A stretch of DNA of 64,000 nt from an uncultured Bacteroides sp. (GCA_945913015.1 CAMECH010000001.1:1-64000), one strand, 5' to 3'; shown: positions 9,752 to 20,049, counted from the first letter of the stretch. Program-made: numbers and translations. Notes: generated from the sequence alone by a model not told the origin.

Positions 9752-10793
9752 TAAAGCCCTTCTTTCTCATAAATTCTGATACTGCCAGAGAAATGACTGC
9801 AGGAAGTACAAAATGCATAACAAGTATTTCGATTAATGTAATAGCCGCCGGTGTAGTCTGTGTCATGGTCTGCCATGCCATAATCTGTCCTACAAAGCCT
9901 GCTGAACCCATTCCTGAACCTGTTGCATTATTAGTCATATGCAAAACTGCTGAAGACACAGGGCCGAGTATTGCACTTGAAATTATTGCAGGAAGCCATA
10001 TAATCGGTTTTTTCACAATGTTAGGCACCTGAAGCATTGATGTTCCGACACCCTGTGCAATAAGACCGCCGAATTTATTTTCCCTGTAGCTTGCCACGGC
10101 AAATCCCACCATATTGCAGCAGCAGCCTACGGCTGCAGCACCTGCTGCAAGGCCTGTGAGATTCATTGAAATTCCGATTGCCGCTGAACTTATCGGAAGC
10201 GTAAGCACCATACCCATTACAACAGAGACAATTATTCCTCCGATTATCGGTGACTGCTCAACATTTACATTTACAAGCATTCCGAGCCAGTACATGAGCT
10301 TTGAAATAGGAGGTCCTACTATATATCCGACAACCGCACCTGAAACAATGCTTAAAAATGGTGTAATAATAATATCAACAGGAGTCTTTCCTGACACCAG
10401 ATGTCCGATTTCAATTGCTGCATACGCCGCAACAAATGCGCCGAGAGGTTCTCCCGGTTTGCCCAGTGCAATTGCTGTCATTGCCACATCAGGAAATGCT
10501 CCAATCATTCCGGCAACTGCTGCCGCTATTGTCACAAGAGGCTTTTCCTTGAATTTAACTGCAACTCCGACACCGATTCCCGCACCGGTAAGTGACTTTG
10601 CCACACGGCTTACCGCAATAAGATACAAACCGGCTGTCTGTGCTGCCGGCACCTGGATATCCATAATAAGGTCACCAAGCTGTGCAATAATTGTACCGAT
10701 AATAAGCGTTGAGAACAGGCCAAGCGCCATACCGCTTAATCCGTCAATAAAAATACGATTCAGAACTTTTTTAACTTTTTCCATACCAATCTC
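9720..10793 (-). CDS. PfoR-like PTS EIIC-type membrane transporter
   Basis: About 360 aa, many TM segments, FIDGLSGMALGLFSTLIIGTIIAQLG; resembles PTS_EIIC_2 family. Exact start uncertain (MEIGMEKVKKVLN or upstream). Confidence 0.75.
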   Translation of the reverse strand, partial: EIGMEKVKKVLNRIFIDGLSGMALGLFSTLIIGTIIAQLGDLIMDIQVPAAQTAGLYLIAVSRVAKSLTGAGIGVGVAVKFKEKPLVTIAAAVAGMIGAFPDVAMTAIALGKPGEPLGAFVAAYAAIEIGHLVSGKTPVDIIITPFLSIVSGAVVGYIVGPPISKLMYWLGMLVNVNVEQSPIIGGIIVSVVMGMVLTLPISSAAIGISMNLTGLAAGAAAVGCCCNMVGFAVASYRENKFGGLIAQGVGTSMLQVPNIVKKPIIWLPAIISSAILGPVSSAVLHMTNNATGSGMGSAGFVGQIMAWQTMTQTTPAAITLIEILVMHFVLPAVISLAVSEFMRKKGFIKPGDMKLDM

Positions 10794-10905
10794 CATTCTG
10801 CACATTTCTGCACATATTTACATTTCATGCATACGACTGCATTTCTATGGCAGTTGTTACATGTAATGTCAACTGTCTTGTCAGATAGTATCACACAATA
10901 AAAAA

Positions 10906-10935
10906 TCCCGCAAGGACTTTTTATATCCCGCGGGA
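10906..10935. terminator. Putative terminator hairpin
   Basis: TCCCGC...GCGGGA flanked by A-rich/T-rich tracts between the PTS gene and niaR. Confidence 0.35.
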
Positions 10936-10976
10936 AAAAATATTAATATCTGCTTTGTCAAAGCCGTTTCTTATAT

Positions 10977-11534
10977 CTATTTTGTTTCAATCAGATAGCC
11001 CTTGCGTCTTAGTTCCGCCTCAATATCATCAAGCTCTTTCTCACTGTCAGCTTCCACTGTATGATAATGTACTCCGTCCGTCAGTTCATTAAGCGGTTTT
11101 GAACGGTTACTTGAAGCTGAAAGCTTTGCCAGAAAATCCTTTACATCCTTACGTGAATTTATAATCAGATCCACTGTTATCTGCCCGTAAATATCGTGTT
11201 CAACGACAACATCAAGAACCTTTCCGTTATTATCAACAATGCTGTTAAGTTCATCCTCAATACTGCTGTTGTCATGATTTACACAAAAAATTCTTCTGCT
11301 GCTTCTGCTCTTTGTGGAGAAAAGGATATATCCCTTATTGGTTGAAAGTATGCTCTTATTAACTGCACGGAGCAGTGCAATATCCTGCACTATAACCTGT
11401 CTGCTGACATTAAGTGCCTCCGCAAGTTCGGTTCCTGACATCGGTCTGCTGCTTTTTGAGAGCATCTCTATGATTTTCTCACGTCTTTTGTCGCCTTCCA
11501 TAGCTTCCTCCATTCCAAAGTGTAAATCCTGCAT
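10977..11534 (-). CDS. niaR: NiaR-type transcription repressor (HTH + 3H domain)
   Basis: 185 aa; N-terminal HTH RREKIIEMLSKSSRPMSGTELAEALNVSRQVIVQDIALLRA, conserved His in 3H region (DNSSIEDELNSIVDNNGKVLDVVVEHDIYGQI...DGVHYHTVEA). Confidence 0.85.
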   Translation of the reverse strand: MQDLHFGMEEAMEGDKRREKIIEMLSKSSRPMSGTELAEALNVSRQVIVQDIALLRAVNKSILSTNKGYILFSTKSRSSRRIFCVNHDNSSIEDELNSIVDNNGKVLDVVVEHDIYGQITVDLIINSRKDVKDFLAKLSASSNRSKPLNELTDGVHYHTVEADSEKELDDIEAELRRKGYLIETK

Positions 11535-11568
11535 TTATATTAACCATATCATCCGGAAAATGCAATGT

Positions 11569-11829
11569 TTATTTTTCGGCAGTAGTTTCTTTTGCATTTT
11601 TCCTGTCACATTTTAATGGTGTTCCAAATGCATAAATCGACTTATATATATCATCCTTAATTTCCATTACGCTTTTTGAGTAATTATTCTCAGTACATCT
11701 TTTATCTGCATCTTTATCACCGCTTTTGGCATCACCGGCGGGAATCAAGCCTGTACACTCATGCGCTGAAGCAGCGTCACTTAAGTCAAGGTAATCAATA
11801 TCTGTATGATAATAATCATTATTTTTCAT
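11569..11829 (-). CDS. Small hypothetical protein with DLSDAASAHECTGLIP motif
   Basis: Start revised from 11889 to 11829 (AAAGGGAGGTTTCTGATG); upstream codons belong to an inverted repeat. Encodes MKNNDYYHTDIDYLDLSDAASAHECTGLIPAGD... Confidence 0.6.
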   Translation of the reverse strand: MKNNDYYHTDIDYLDLSDAASAHECTGLIPAGDAKSGDKDADKRCTENNYSKSVMEIKDDIYKSIYAFGTPLKCDRKNAKETTAEK

Positions 11830-11844
11830 CAGAAACCTCCCTTT

Positions 11845-11959
11845 GATATTTTCTTTAAATAGGCGTTTGCGAAACTCTTCTTTTGACATATGTGGTTGTA
11901 CAACTCACACCGTCAAAAGAAGAGTTTTGCAATTACCTATTATCTTTAAAGAAAGTATC
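11845..11959. repeat. Inverted-repeat (MITE-like) element, copy 1
   Basis: Arms GATATTTTCTTTAAATAGGCGTTTGCGAAACTCTTCTTTTGAC and the imperfect reverse complement GTCAAAAGAAGAGTTTTGCAATTACCTATTATCTTTAAAGAAAGTATC; centre GTTGTACAAC. Confidence 0.7.
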
Positions 11960-12107
11960 TCTCACGCACGTCTAATTCATGCAGATATTTAATTAAAAGG
12001 AGCTGGCAATCTTTACAGATTGAAGAATCACATTTATAATTAATTTTGGTTTTTAATTTTTATAAATGTTTTAACTGCTGTGACCGGCAGCGGGAATAGA
12101 GGTATTT

Positions 12108-12380
12108 ATGTTTCGCATATGGTGTAAATGTTTTGATGACAGAGGTCATCTTCTGAAAGATATGGTTGTTGCCAATGATAACAGTGATATGTCACGTACT
12201 CAGAAAATTTTTGACGCACTTGACAAAGCCTGCCACGAATTTGATTTGAGTAAGCCGATATGGCTTGATTCCAATATAGACACGTTCAAGCGCCATTCAA
12301 AGGTACGTTTCACACAGGATAATTTTATTGATTCAATAGATTTTTCGTTTCTTGAAATAGAAGTCATTGAAGAAGATTAG
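12108..12380 (+). CDS. Conserved hypothetical protein (90 aa)
   Basis: Only substantial plus-strand ORF between two non-coding stretches, followed by a hairpin; no family assigned. Confidence 0.6.
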   Translation: MFRIWCKCFDDRGHLLKDMVVANDNSDMSRTQKIFDALDKACHEFDLSKPIWLDSNIDTFKRHSKVRFTQDNFIDSIDFSFLEIEVIEED

Positions 12381-12406
12381 CGCCGGTGCCCTAAGACACC
12401 GACGCT
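12379..12406 (+). terminator. Putative terminator hairpin
   Basis: AGCGCCGGTG CCCTAAGA CACCGACGCT overlapping the stop codon region, followed by a T-rich tract. Confidence 0.5.
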
Positions 12407-12459
12407 CTGTATTTTCTGTATTATTTTATTCTGCATTATTCTTTTGTATTATCTTTTTA

Positions 12460-13422
12460 TTATTCTACTGTATTACGTTTCTCTCCGTTGTAATAGCTTA
12501 CAATATTCCGGTACACATCATCCAGCAGTCTCTTTCTTGCTTCGCACGTAGCCCATGCAATATGCGGAGTTATCAGAAGCTTTGTGCTGTCCTTTATTGT
12601 GCGCAGCGGATTGTCAGCTTTCATAGGTTCCGTCTCAAGCACATCCAGCCCTGCCGCAGCAATCTCATCATTTTCCAGGGCTTTTGCAAGGTCCGCTTCA
12701 TTGATAATCGGCCCGCGTCCCACATTTATAAGTATTGCACTTTTCTTCATTCTTGAGAGTGCTTCAAAATTGATAAGCCCCTTTGTATTGGCATTAAGCG
12801 GAGCATGAATTGATATGATATCAGACCTTTCAAGCAACTCTTCAAACTCAACGCGCTGATAATCCGAATTGGAATTATGTCCTGATGTCGAATAGTAAAT
12901 TACATCACAGCCAAATGCTTTTGCAACTGCTGCCACCTCTCGTCCGATATTTCCAAGCCCTATAATTCCCCACGTCATACCGCGCAGTTCATGAAATACA
13001 TTAGAAAAATGACAGAACATAGGATAATCCACATACTGCTCAGATTTAACAAACTCATCATAGTAGCTTAATTTTTCCATCAGATAAAAAAGCATTGCAA
13101 ATGTATGCTGTACAACAGAATACGTAGAATAACCGGCAACATTGGTCACTGTAATGCCGCGTGATTTTGTGTACCCAAGGTCTACATTGTTATAGCCTGT
13201 TGCAGTAATACAGATAAGTTTAAGTCCCTTAGCCTCACCAAGAGTATACTCATTAAGCGGCACCTTATTGGCGATAACTACCTCCACATCATCAGAGGCA
13301 AGACGCTGTCTTGCCTCATCCGGTGTGCTTGTGGCATATTTTACAAATTCACCAAGCCTGCTGAATCTGTCTAAGTCCATATCCTCTCCGACCGTCGAGG
13401 AATCAAGCATTACTATCTTCAT
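12460..13422 (-). CDS. D-2-hydroxyacid dehydrogenase (NAD-dependent)
   Basis: 320 aa; GMTWGIIGLGNIGREVAAVAKAFG, INVGRGPIINEADLAKAL, LLITPHIAWAT. Confidence 0.9.
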   Translation of the reverse strand: MKIVMLDSSTVGEDMDLDRFSRLGEFVKYATSTPDEARQRLASDDVEVVIANKVPLNEYTLGEAKGLKLICITATGYNNVDLGYTKSRGITVTNVAGYSTYSVVQHTFAMLFYLMEKLSYYDEFVKSEQYVDYPMFCHFSNVFHELRGMTWGIIGLGNIGREVAAVAKAFGCDVIYYSTSGHNSNSDYQRVEFEELLERSDIISIHAPLNANTKGLINFEALSRMKKSAILINVGRGPIINEADLAKALENDEIAAAGLDVLETEPMKADNPLRTIKDSTKLLITPHIAWATCEARKRLLDDVYRNIVSYYNGEKRNTVE

Positions 13423-13442
13423 TGTTAATCGCTTAACACTCC

Positions 13443-14789
13443 TTAAATTCTTTTCATAAGTTCTTCCCTTGCAGCCTCATATCCCGGCTTTCCAAGAAGT
13501 GCAAACATATTCTTCTTGTAGCTTTCAACGCCCGGCTGGTTAAACGGATTAACTCCGAGTATGTAACCGCTGAGTCCGCATGCAAACTCGAAGAAATAGA
13601 AAAGCTCTCCAAGATAAAATTCATTCTGCTCAGGAATATTAATTACCGCATTAGGAACATTGCCGTCAGTATGTGCAAGAATAGTTCCGTTCATTGCGCT
13701 CTTGTTGACAAAATCAACAGTCTTTCCTGCAAGATAATTCAGGCCGTCAAGGTCTTCATCCTCTGCCTCAATTGTAATCTGGCATCTCGGAGACTCAACA
13801 TTAAGAACCGTCTCAAACATAATTCTTGAACCGTCCTGAATGAACTGACCCATTGAATGAAGGTCTGTCGTGAGGTCAACACTTGCAGGGAAAAGTCCCT
13901 TATTGTCCTTACCCTCGCTCTCACCCATGAGCTGCTTCCACCACTCAAGTGTATAGTGAAGGCTCGGCTCATAGTCACAAAGAATTTCAACAAGCTTACC
14001 CTTGCGAAGCAGAATATTACGAACTGCCGCATAAAGCATTGAATCATTTTCCTCAAACGGAGCTTCAATACATCTCTTTCTTGCAGATGCAGCACCCTCC
14101 ATAAGCTTGTCAATATCGGCACCGCTTGCTGCAATTGCAAGCAGACCGACTGCCGTAAGCACTGAAAAACGTCCGCCGACATCATCAGGCACAACAAATG
14201 TCTCATATCCTTCTGCTGTTGCAAGATTCTTAAGTGCGCCCTTTGCCTTGTCGGTTGTTGCATAAATTCTCTTTGCTGCACCTTCCTTGCCATACTTCTC
14301 TTCAAGAAGCTTCTTAAATACACGGAAAGCAATTGCAGGCTCGGTTGTTGTTCCTGACTTGGAAATTATATTTACCGAGAAATCCCTGTCACCGATAACA
14401 TCAATAAGATTTGATATGTAAGTTGAACTTATTGAGTTGCCCACAAAATAAATCTCCGGTGTCTTGCGTACTTCCTTTGACACTGAATTGTAGAAATTGT
14501 GGCGGAGAAACTCAATTGCCGCTCTTGCTCCAAGATATGAGCCACCGATGCCGATTACAACGAGTACATCTGAATCTGACTGAATCTTGGCAGCCGCCTG
14601 CTTAATTCTTGCAAATTCTTCCTTGTCATAATCTACCGGAAGGTCAATCCATCCGAGGAAGTCATTACCCGCACCGCTCTTTGAAAGCAATACTTCCTTT
14701 GCGCTCTCAGTAATAGCCTTCATTGACTCCATCTCATGCTCTTTAATGAATCCCTTTGCCCTGGAATAATCATAAGTTACTTTTGCCAT
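13443..14789 (-). CDS. pgi: Glucose-6-phosphate isomerase
   Basis: [52 protein letters not shown]; start likely [13 protein letters not shown]. Confidence 0.95.
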   Translation of the reverse strand: MAKVTYDYSRAKGFIKEHEMESMKAITESAKEVLLSKSGAGNDFLGWIDLPVDYDKEEFARIKQAAAKIQSDSDVLVVIGIGGSYLGARAAIEFLRHNFYNSVSKEVRKTPEIYFVGNSISSTYISNLIDVIGDRDFSVNIISKSGTTTEPAIAFRVFKKLLEEKYGKEGAAKRIYATTDKAKGALKNLATAEGYETFVVPDDVGGRFSVLTAVGLLAIAASGADIDKLMEGAASARKRCIEAPFEENDSMLYAAVRNILLRKGKLVEILCDYEPSLHYTLEWWKQLMGESEGKDNKGLFPASVDLTTDLHSMGQFIQDGSRIMFETVLNVESPRCQITIEAEDEDLDGLNYLAGKTVDFVNKSAMNGTILAHTDGNVPNAVINIPEQNEFYLGELFYFFEFACGLSGYILGVNPFNQPGVESYKKNMFALLGKPGYEAAREELMKRI

Positions 14790-14922
14790 AATCCCGTTCT
14801 CCTTCTCCATTTAATATATAAATCTTTGTTAAAAAACCTACTATTATTATAGTCATCCATCGCAGATTTTTCAACACAATTGTACGTAATTGTATCACTT
14901 TAAGTACATATTTTTAACCATG

Positions 14923-15063
14923 TCACTTTAACACTTCAGCCTCAATTTCTGCCATTTTCCTCTTCATCCTGCGAAAATCCGACCTTGTACGATGCCACAT
15001 CATCCCGCGCACAATCATAAAGGCCGCAAATACTGATGCCAGAAGTGCAAGCGCAACACACAT
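14923..15063 (-). CDS. Small single-TM membrane protein (46 aa), not in supplied ORF track
   Basis: Translation MCVALALLASVFAAFMIVRGMMWHRTRSDFRRMKRKMAEIEAEVLK; RBS GAGGAGGGGATTTTTATG. Confidence 0.55.
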   Translation of the reverse strand: MCVALALLASVFAAFMIVRGMMWHRTRSDFRRMKRKMAEIEAEVLK

Positions 15064-15066
15064 AAA

Positions 15067-15112
15067 AATCCCCTCCTCATAATGGACATGTTATCATTAT
15101 AAAGAGGGGATT
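15067..15112 (-). promoter_or_regulatory. Hairpin overlapping the Shine-Dalgarno of the 46-aa ORF
   Basis: Minus strand: AATCCCCTC TTT ATAATG ATAACATGTC CATTAT GAG GAGGGGATT, 9-bp and 6-bp perfect stems; distal arm contains the RBS. Confidence 0.6.
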
Positions 15113-15210
15113 ATTTAGTTTAAAGAAAAACCGGTCTTCAATTTATTACGCATTTTCACAAAATGCGTATAAATCAGCCATACATTGACGGCATAATACT
15201 TTATAGCTGA

Positions 15211-16305
15211 TTATTTGCGCTCGTCATATACCATAAGCGCCTGACCTATTGTTTTTACATTAGTGCTGCGCATTATGTCATAAAGAGCATCAAGTTTTGA
15301 AGCTGCAATAAATTCATTGCCCAGATAAGCTTCATAATTAGATGAAATATAGATTTTCTGCTGCTTCACCCTGTCCTGCAGTCTGGACAGCGCTGCTGCC
15401 TTTTCTTCCAGGTCAGTTTTCATCTTCTCAATCTTATCCCTGTCTCTGCCCTCAATTTCGGCAATAATATCCGGCTTTGTAGAATTATTAAATTCTTCAA
15501 GTGCTATTGCCCGCTCGCCCTCTATCCGCTCAACATCAGCATACAGCTCGCCGAGCTTGTCATCAAAGCTCTCAAGCCCATACATTTCCTCATTCGTGTC
15601 CTTCTTGATTGAACGGCGTATTTTTCTGATTTTGCGGTTATTGGCTGAGATTTTTTTCTTTGTTGCACGCACGCCCAGCATCGTCTCGGCATGAGGTACA
15701 AAAAGCACATCATTAATGCATTTATAAATAAAAAATCCAAGACATGCTATCATAAAATATATTGCGAGGCAGGTAATTTTGGAAAGCTCCGGAAGTGCAA
15801 AGTTTATGGTAAATGGTATCGCACAAAAAAGCACTGCAAATATTGCGACACAAATTAAAATATCTTTAATTCCTTTTGTCACAAAGAGTGCCATAAATAT
15901 GCTGCTCTTGCAGAATCCCGGAATACGTTCCAGTCTGAACACTTCATGAATCTGCGCATTCATATCACCATTATCTTTTGTCAGGTCTTCTGTTTCCAAG
16001 GCAATCCGCTCTTTGATTCCCTTACTTTTTGCCTTTTCTCTTTCAGCCTGAACCTGCTTAATCTTTTCTTTGTCAATGTCAATTGCATTGTTAAACCCTG
16101 ATGCCACATCATCACGGCGTTTCTTCACCGTAGCCTCAACCTCATCGTGTACTGCCTTCTGTAATGCATCAAGATTTTTCGACAAGCTGCTTACACTCTG
16201 ATTAAGTGCATACAGCTTGTCTTTGTTTCCCTCATATTCCTTTACATCACTTCTTACCTGTGCAAGGACATTAATATCTCCTGCAAGTATATTCTGCTCT
16301 GCCAT
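15211..16305 (-). CDS. Coiled-coil membrane protein of unknown function
   Basis: 364 aa; two TM helices flanked by long charged coiled coils. Confidence 0.7.
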   Translation of the reverse strand: MAEQNILAGDINVLAQVRSDVKEYEGNKDKLYALNQSVSSLSKNLDALQKAVHDEVEATVKKRRDDVASGFNNAIDIDKEKIKQVQAEREKAKSKGIKERIALETEDLTKDNGDMNAQIHEVFRLERIPGFCKSSIFMALFVTKGIKDILICVAIFAVLFCAIPFTINFALPELSKITCLAIYFMIACLGFFIYKCINDVLFVPHAETMLGVRATKKKISANNRKIRKIRRSIKKDTNEEMYGLESFDDKLGELYADVERIEGERAIALEEFNNSTKPDIIAEIEGRDRDKIEKMKTDLEEKAAALSRLQDRVKQQKIYISSNYEAYLGNEFIAASKLDALYDIMRSTNVKTIGQALMVYDERK

Positions 16306-16337
16306 GAAATTTACCCCTTGTATCTGACCACCGCTTT

Positions 16338-18620
16338 TTAATGTCTGTAAAAATTAATCAGGCATCCATCAAGAATAATCTGTCTTTCGTCATCAGTGAG
16401 GTCACCTACCGTAAGCTCAAACTCCTTAAGAGTATCACCTACAACATATGCCTTGATAACCGACTCCTTATTCTTTATTGCATTGACAATGCCCGGAACA
16501 AAAATGTAGTCACCATTAGCAAACGGAAGCTCACCCTCCTTGATAATAAACGGAAGCATACCCCAGTTAATAAGATTTGAACGATATCTCTTTGTTGCAT
16601 ATTCGTTGGCAATATTGGCCCATCCGCCAAGCACCTTCTGGCATGATGCAGCCTGCTCGCGCGCAGAACCATCTCCCGGCTTCACTGCGAATATTGTGCT
16701 TCCGATTGCAATTGTATCCCTGCTTACATCATATGACTCTTTAATCTTATCCATAACAGGCTTAAGCTCAGGGAATACCTCTGCAGGACATGTACCGGCA
16801 ACCCTTGCGTCCTCTGCCTTCTTAACTTCCTTTGCACGTCCAACATATGCAGGGTCCTTTCTTGAAAGCGTAAACTCTGCAAGTCCGATTGGGTTGGAAC
16901 GGAATGAAGATGTCTCACCTGACGGAATAAGCTCATCAGTTGTTGTTACAGGATCATGAATCTCTGAGACAACCTTAAGGAGAAGATTCTCCGGCAGTGG
17001 TTCCATTGAAGGCCAGTCCTTAATGTTAGGACCAAACTTAATCTCAACAGACGGGTCTGCAACGCCCTTGCTGTCAAATACTCTGTTCTCATAAATTGTC
17101 TTATCAAAGAAATACTTTGGATTCTTAAATTCAACATCCATATCCGTTGCTGCAGTAAGGAAGCCCTTATTAGCTGCTGTTGCAGCAATTGAACGTGCAT
17201 CCATAAGTGCAACAGAAGCAATCTGGCCGTTCTGCAGCTTGGAACCTTCACGGTTAGGGAAGTTTCTGGTTGAATGCCTGATTGAAAATGCATTATTGGC
17301 AGGTGTATCTCCTGCGCCAAAGCATGGTCCGCAGAAAGCTGTCTTCACAATCGCACCTGTGCCGATAAGATCAGCAAGTGCTCCATTCTTAGCAAGTTCC
17401 ATATAAATAGGTGTACTTGCAGGGTAAACACTCAATGTAAATTCATCTGAGCCTATGCTTCTGCCTCTGAGAATATCTGCCGCAGCACATATATTTTCAA
17501 AGCCGCCGCCTGCGCAGCCTGCAATAATACCCTGATCAACATAAAGCTTTCCGTCAATGACCTTATTCTTAAGAGTAAAGTCTACCTGTCCGTCAAGGCT
17601 TACCTTTGCACGCTTCTCAACGTCATCAAGGATATCCATAAGATTTACATTGAGTTCTTCAATTGTATATGTGTTACTTGGATGGAACGGCATAGCTATC
17701 ATCGGTTTAATTTCGCTGAGGTTGACATAAACCACTCCGTCATAGTATGCAACATCGGCAGGATTAAGCTCCGCAAAATCTTCGCTTCTTCCATGAATAT
17801 CATAAAATTCCTTAATCCTGTCATCAGTTTTCCATATTGATGAAAGACATGTTGTTTCCGTTGTCATTACATCAACGCCTATACGGAAATCTGCACTTAA
17901 ATTGGCAACACCCGGACCAACGAACTCCATAACCTTATTCTTAACATATCCGTTGCCAAATACCTTACCGATAATTGCAAGCGCAACGTCCTGAGGGCCG
18001 ACACCCTTAGCCGGCTCACCCGTAAGATAAATCGCCACAACTCCCGGCATCTTAATATCATATGTCTTATTAAGAAGCTGCTTAACAAGCTCAGGTCCAC
18101 CCTCGCCCATTGCCATTGTGCCAAGTGCACCGTATCTTGTATGGCTGTCTGAGCCGAGAATCATCTTTCCTCCGCCTGCAAGCATTTCTCTTGCGAACTG
18201 GTGTATAACCGCCTGATGAGGTGGTACATAAATTCCACCGTATTTCTTGGCACATGTAAGTCCAAACATGTGGTCATCTTCATTAATTGTTCCGCCTACT
18301 GCACAAAGGCTGTTGTGGCAGTTTGTAAGCACATAAGGAATAGGGAACTTCTCAAGTCCCGATGCTCTTGCTGTCTGTATTATTCCGACAAATGTAATAT
18401 CGTGTGATGTCAGCTTGTCAAACTTTATCTGAAGCTGCTCCATATTACCTGAAGTATTATGCTTCTCAAGAATTGAATATGCCATTGTACCTTTTGCGGC
18501 ATCTTCCTTCGCCGGCGCATTTCCAAGCCTGGATGATAATATGGCTGCTGCATCTGCATTATCTTCAATAATCTCTGTTCCGTGAAGCAGATAAGCTCCA
18601 CCTTCGCTCAACTTTATCAT
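16338..18620 (-). CDS. Aconitase-family hydratase (YbhJ-like)
   Basis: Start revised to [14 protein letters not shown]; aconitase motifs [52 protein letters not shown]. Confidence 0.85.
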   Translation of the reverse strand: MIKLSEGGAYLLHGTEIIEDNADAAAILSSRLGNAPAKEDAAKGTMAYSILEKHNTSGNMEQLQIKFDKLTSHDITFVGIIQTARASGLEKFPIPYVLTNCHNSLCAVGGTINEDDHMFGLTCAKKYGGIYVPPHQAVIHQFAREMLAGGGKMILGSDSHTRYGALGTMAMGEGGPELVKQLLNKTYDIKMPGVVAIYLTGEPAKGVGPQDVALAIIGKVFGNGYVKNKVMEFVGPGVANLSADFRIGVDVMTTETTCLSSIWKTDDRIKEFYDIHGRSEDFAELNPADVAYYDGVVYVNLSEIKPMIAMPFHPSNTYTIEELNVNLMDILDDVEKRAKVSLDGQVDFTLKNKVIDGKLYVDQGIIAGCAGGGFENICAAADILRGRSIGSDEFTLSVYPASTPIYMELAKNGALADLIGTGAIVKTAFCGPCFGAGDTPANNAFSIRHSTRNFPNREGSKLQNGQIASVALMDARSIAATAANKGFLTAATDMDVEFKNPKYFFDKTIYENRVFDSKGVADPSVEIKFGPNIKDWPSMEPLPENLLLKVVSEIHDPVTTTDELIPSGETSSFRSNPIGLAEFTLSRKDPAYVGRAKEVKKAEDARVAGTCPAEVFPELKPVMDKIKESYDVSRDTIAIGSTIFAVKPGDGSAREQAASCQKVLGGWANIANEYATKRYRSNLINWGMLPFIIKEGELPFANGDYIFVPGIVNAIKNKESVIKAYVVGDTLKEFELTVGDLTDDERQIILDGCLINFYRH

Positions 18621-18715
18621 TCTATGTCTCTCCTTCTTCAAAAAGAATTTAAACTCATTATAATATCTGTACTGCCCCATTGCAAATACTAAATTCTGCT
18701 GATTTGCTTTTCTTT

Positions 18716-19132
18716 TTAAATTTTATCACGCAGTTTTTCTATCAGATTATGTGCAAAATCATCATCAAGTTTTCCGGCAGTCCATTTAATGTTCACTGCA
18801 TCATCCTTATATCTCGGAATTATATGCATATGGAAATGAAATACTGTCTGTCCTGCAATTTCTCCATTATTCTGTAAAATATTCATTCCGTCACAGCCGA
18901 GTTCTGCATACAGTGCCTTTGCCACTCTGCTTGCAACAACAAATACATGCGCCGCTGTCTTCTCATCCATAGAAAAAACATTATCAAAATGTTCCTTCGG
19001 AATCACAAGCACATGTCCTCTTGTCGCCGGTCCCAAATCAAAAATAACCTTTACAATGTCATCTTCATACAATGCATTAGTCGGAATCTCTCCGTTTGCC
19101 AGTTTGCAAAAAATACAATCATCTTTTTTCAT
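18716..19132 (-). CDS. HIT family protein
   Basis: 138 aa; [12 protein letters not shown] and histidine triad [11 protein letters not shown]. Confidence 0.92.
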   Translation of the reverse strand: MKKDDCIFCKLANGEIPTNALYEDDIVKVIFDLGPATRGHVLVIPKEHFDNVFSMDEKTAAHVFVVASRVAKALYAELGCDGMNILQNNGEIAGQTVFHFHMHIIPRYKDDAVNIKWTAGKLDDDFAHNLIEKLRDKI

Positions 19133-19242
19133 AATTACCTCTTTTCCCGGTCGAATTTTGTCGATTTTATTACATTTACCCTTAGCACCTTTTATTATAT
19201 ACTGAAATCAATATATTAATCAATGGAAAGGAGCGCATAATT

Positions 19243-19992
19243 ATGCAAATTTCTGATGAAGATAAAGAACTCCTAATCCGTATGAAGAATGATTCACCTG
19301 AATATTATGATTTATTTCTTCGCATGAAAAAAACATTTGCGGAACAGTCTTCAATTGTTACACATGATATACGAAACCATGCCACAGTATTGCATGGCAC
19401 TATGCAGATTCTTGAAAGTAAACTGCCGGATATTACGCAGCATGCAATGTGGCGCAACTTCAGTAACGCAATTCATTCACTGATTGACTACCTGAACACA
19501 ACCTCAGAATTCAGATATGCTGCAAACTGTAAAATATCCAAAATTGACATTCTTGACATTTTATGGAACATACCTTCCAATATTGAAAATATGTTTGAAG
19601 ATATACATGAATCATATTTCCGCAATTATCTGCTTGATTTTCCTTTGGAATTAGATCAGATTGACGGGGATTATGAACGTATAAATGCATCTCTTCTGGC
19701 AATTACACGCAATGCAGTCGAGGCTACAGGTGAGGGTGATGAGATTTATATCTGTTCACATTCAGAAGATGACTTTATAACCATCACCGTAACCGATCAC
19801 GGACGCGGCATTGCACCCGAGATTATGCCAAGGGTCGGCGAACCTTTCGTAAGCGATAAAGCAAGCCACGCCGGGGTCGGTCTTGCCACCGCAAAACTTG
19901 TTGCCCGACAGCACGGAGGAGATTTAACGATTACTCCGCTTGACAACGGGACTGCCGTCAGCTTTCGCATTCGCATGCACAGTCTGCAATAA
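19243..19992 (+). CDS. Soluble sensor histidine kinase-like protein
   Basis: 249 aa; HDIRNHATVLHGTMQILESK (H-box-like), N box ITRNAVEATGEGDEI, G boxes VTDHGRGIAPE and GVGLATAKLVARQHGG; no TM. Confidence 0.8.
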   Translation: MQISDEDKELLIRMKNDSPEYYDLFLRMKKTFAEQSSIVTHDIRNHATVLHGTMQILESKLPDITQHAMWRNFSNAIHSLIDYLNTTSEFRYAANCKISKIDILDILWNIPSNIENMFEDIHESYFRNYLLDFPLELDQIDGDYERINASLLAITRNAVEATGEGDEIYICSHSEDDFITITVTDHGRGIAPEIMPRVGEPFVSDKASHAGVGLATAKLVARQHGGDLTITPLDNGTAVSFRIRMHSLQ

Positions 19993-19994
19993 TT

Positions 19995-20033
19995 AAAGCC
20001 GGTTTTGACAACACATCAGTCAAAACCGGCTTT
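19995..20033. terminator. Bidirectional terminator hairpin
   Basis: AAAGCCGGTTTTGAC AACACATCA GTCAAAACCGGCTTT, perfect 15-bp stem between convergent genes. Confidence 0.8.
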
Positions 20034-20049
20034 ATAATTATTCTGTTCA

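Noticed and set aside
10114-10866. 250-aa plus-strand ORF
   Set aside because: Antisense to the well-supported PfoR-like transporter; composition is a reverse-frame artefact.
13739-14332. 197-aa ORF in alternate frame of pgi
   Set aside because: Same-strand shadow frame of glucose-6-phosphate isomerase.
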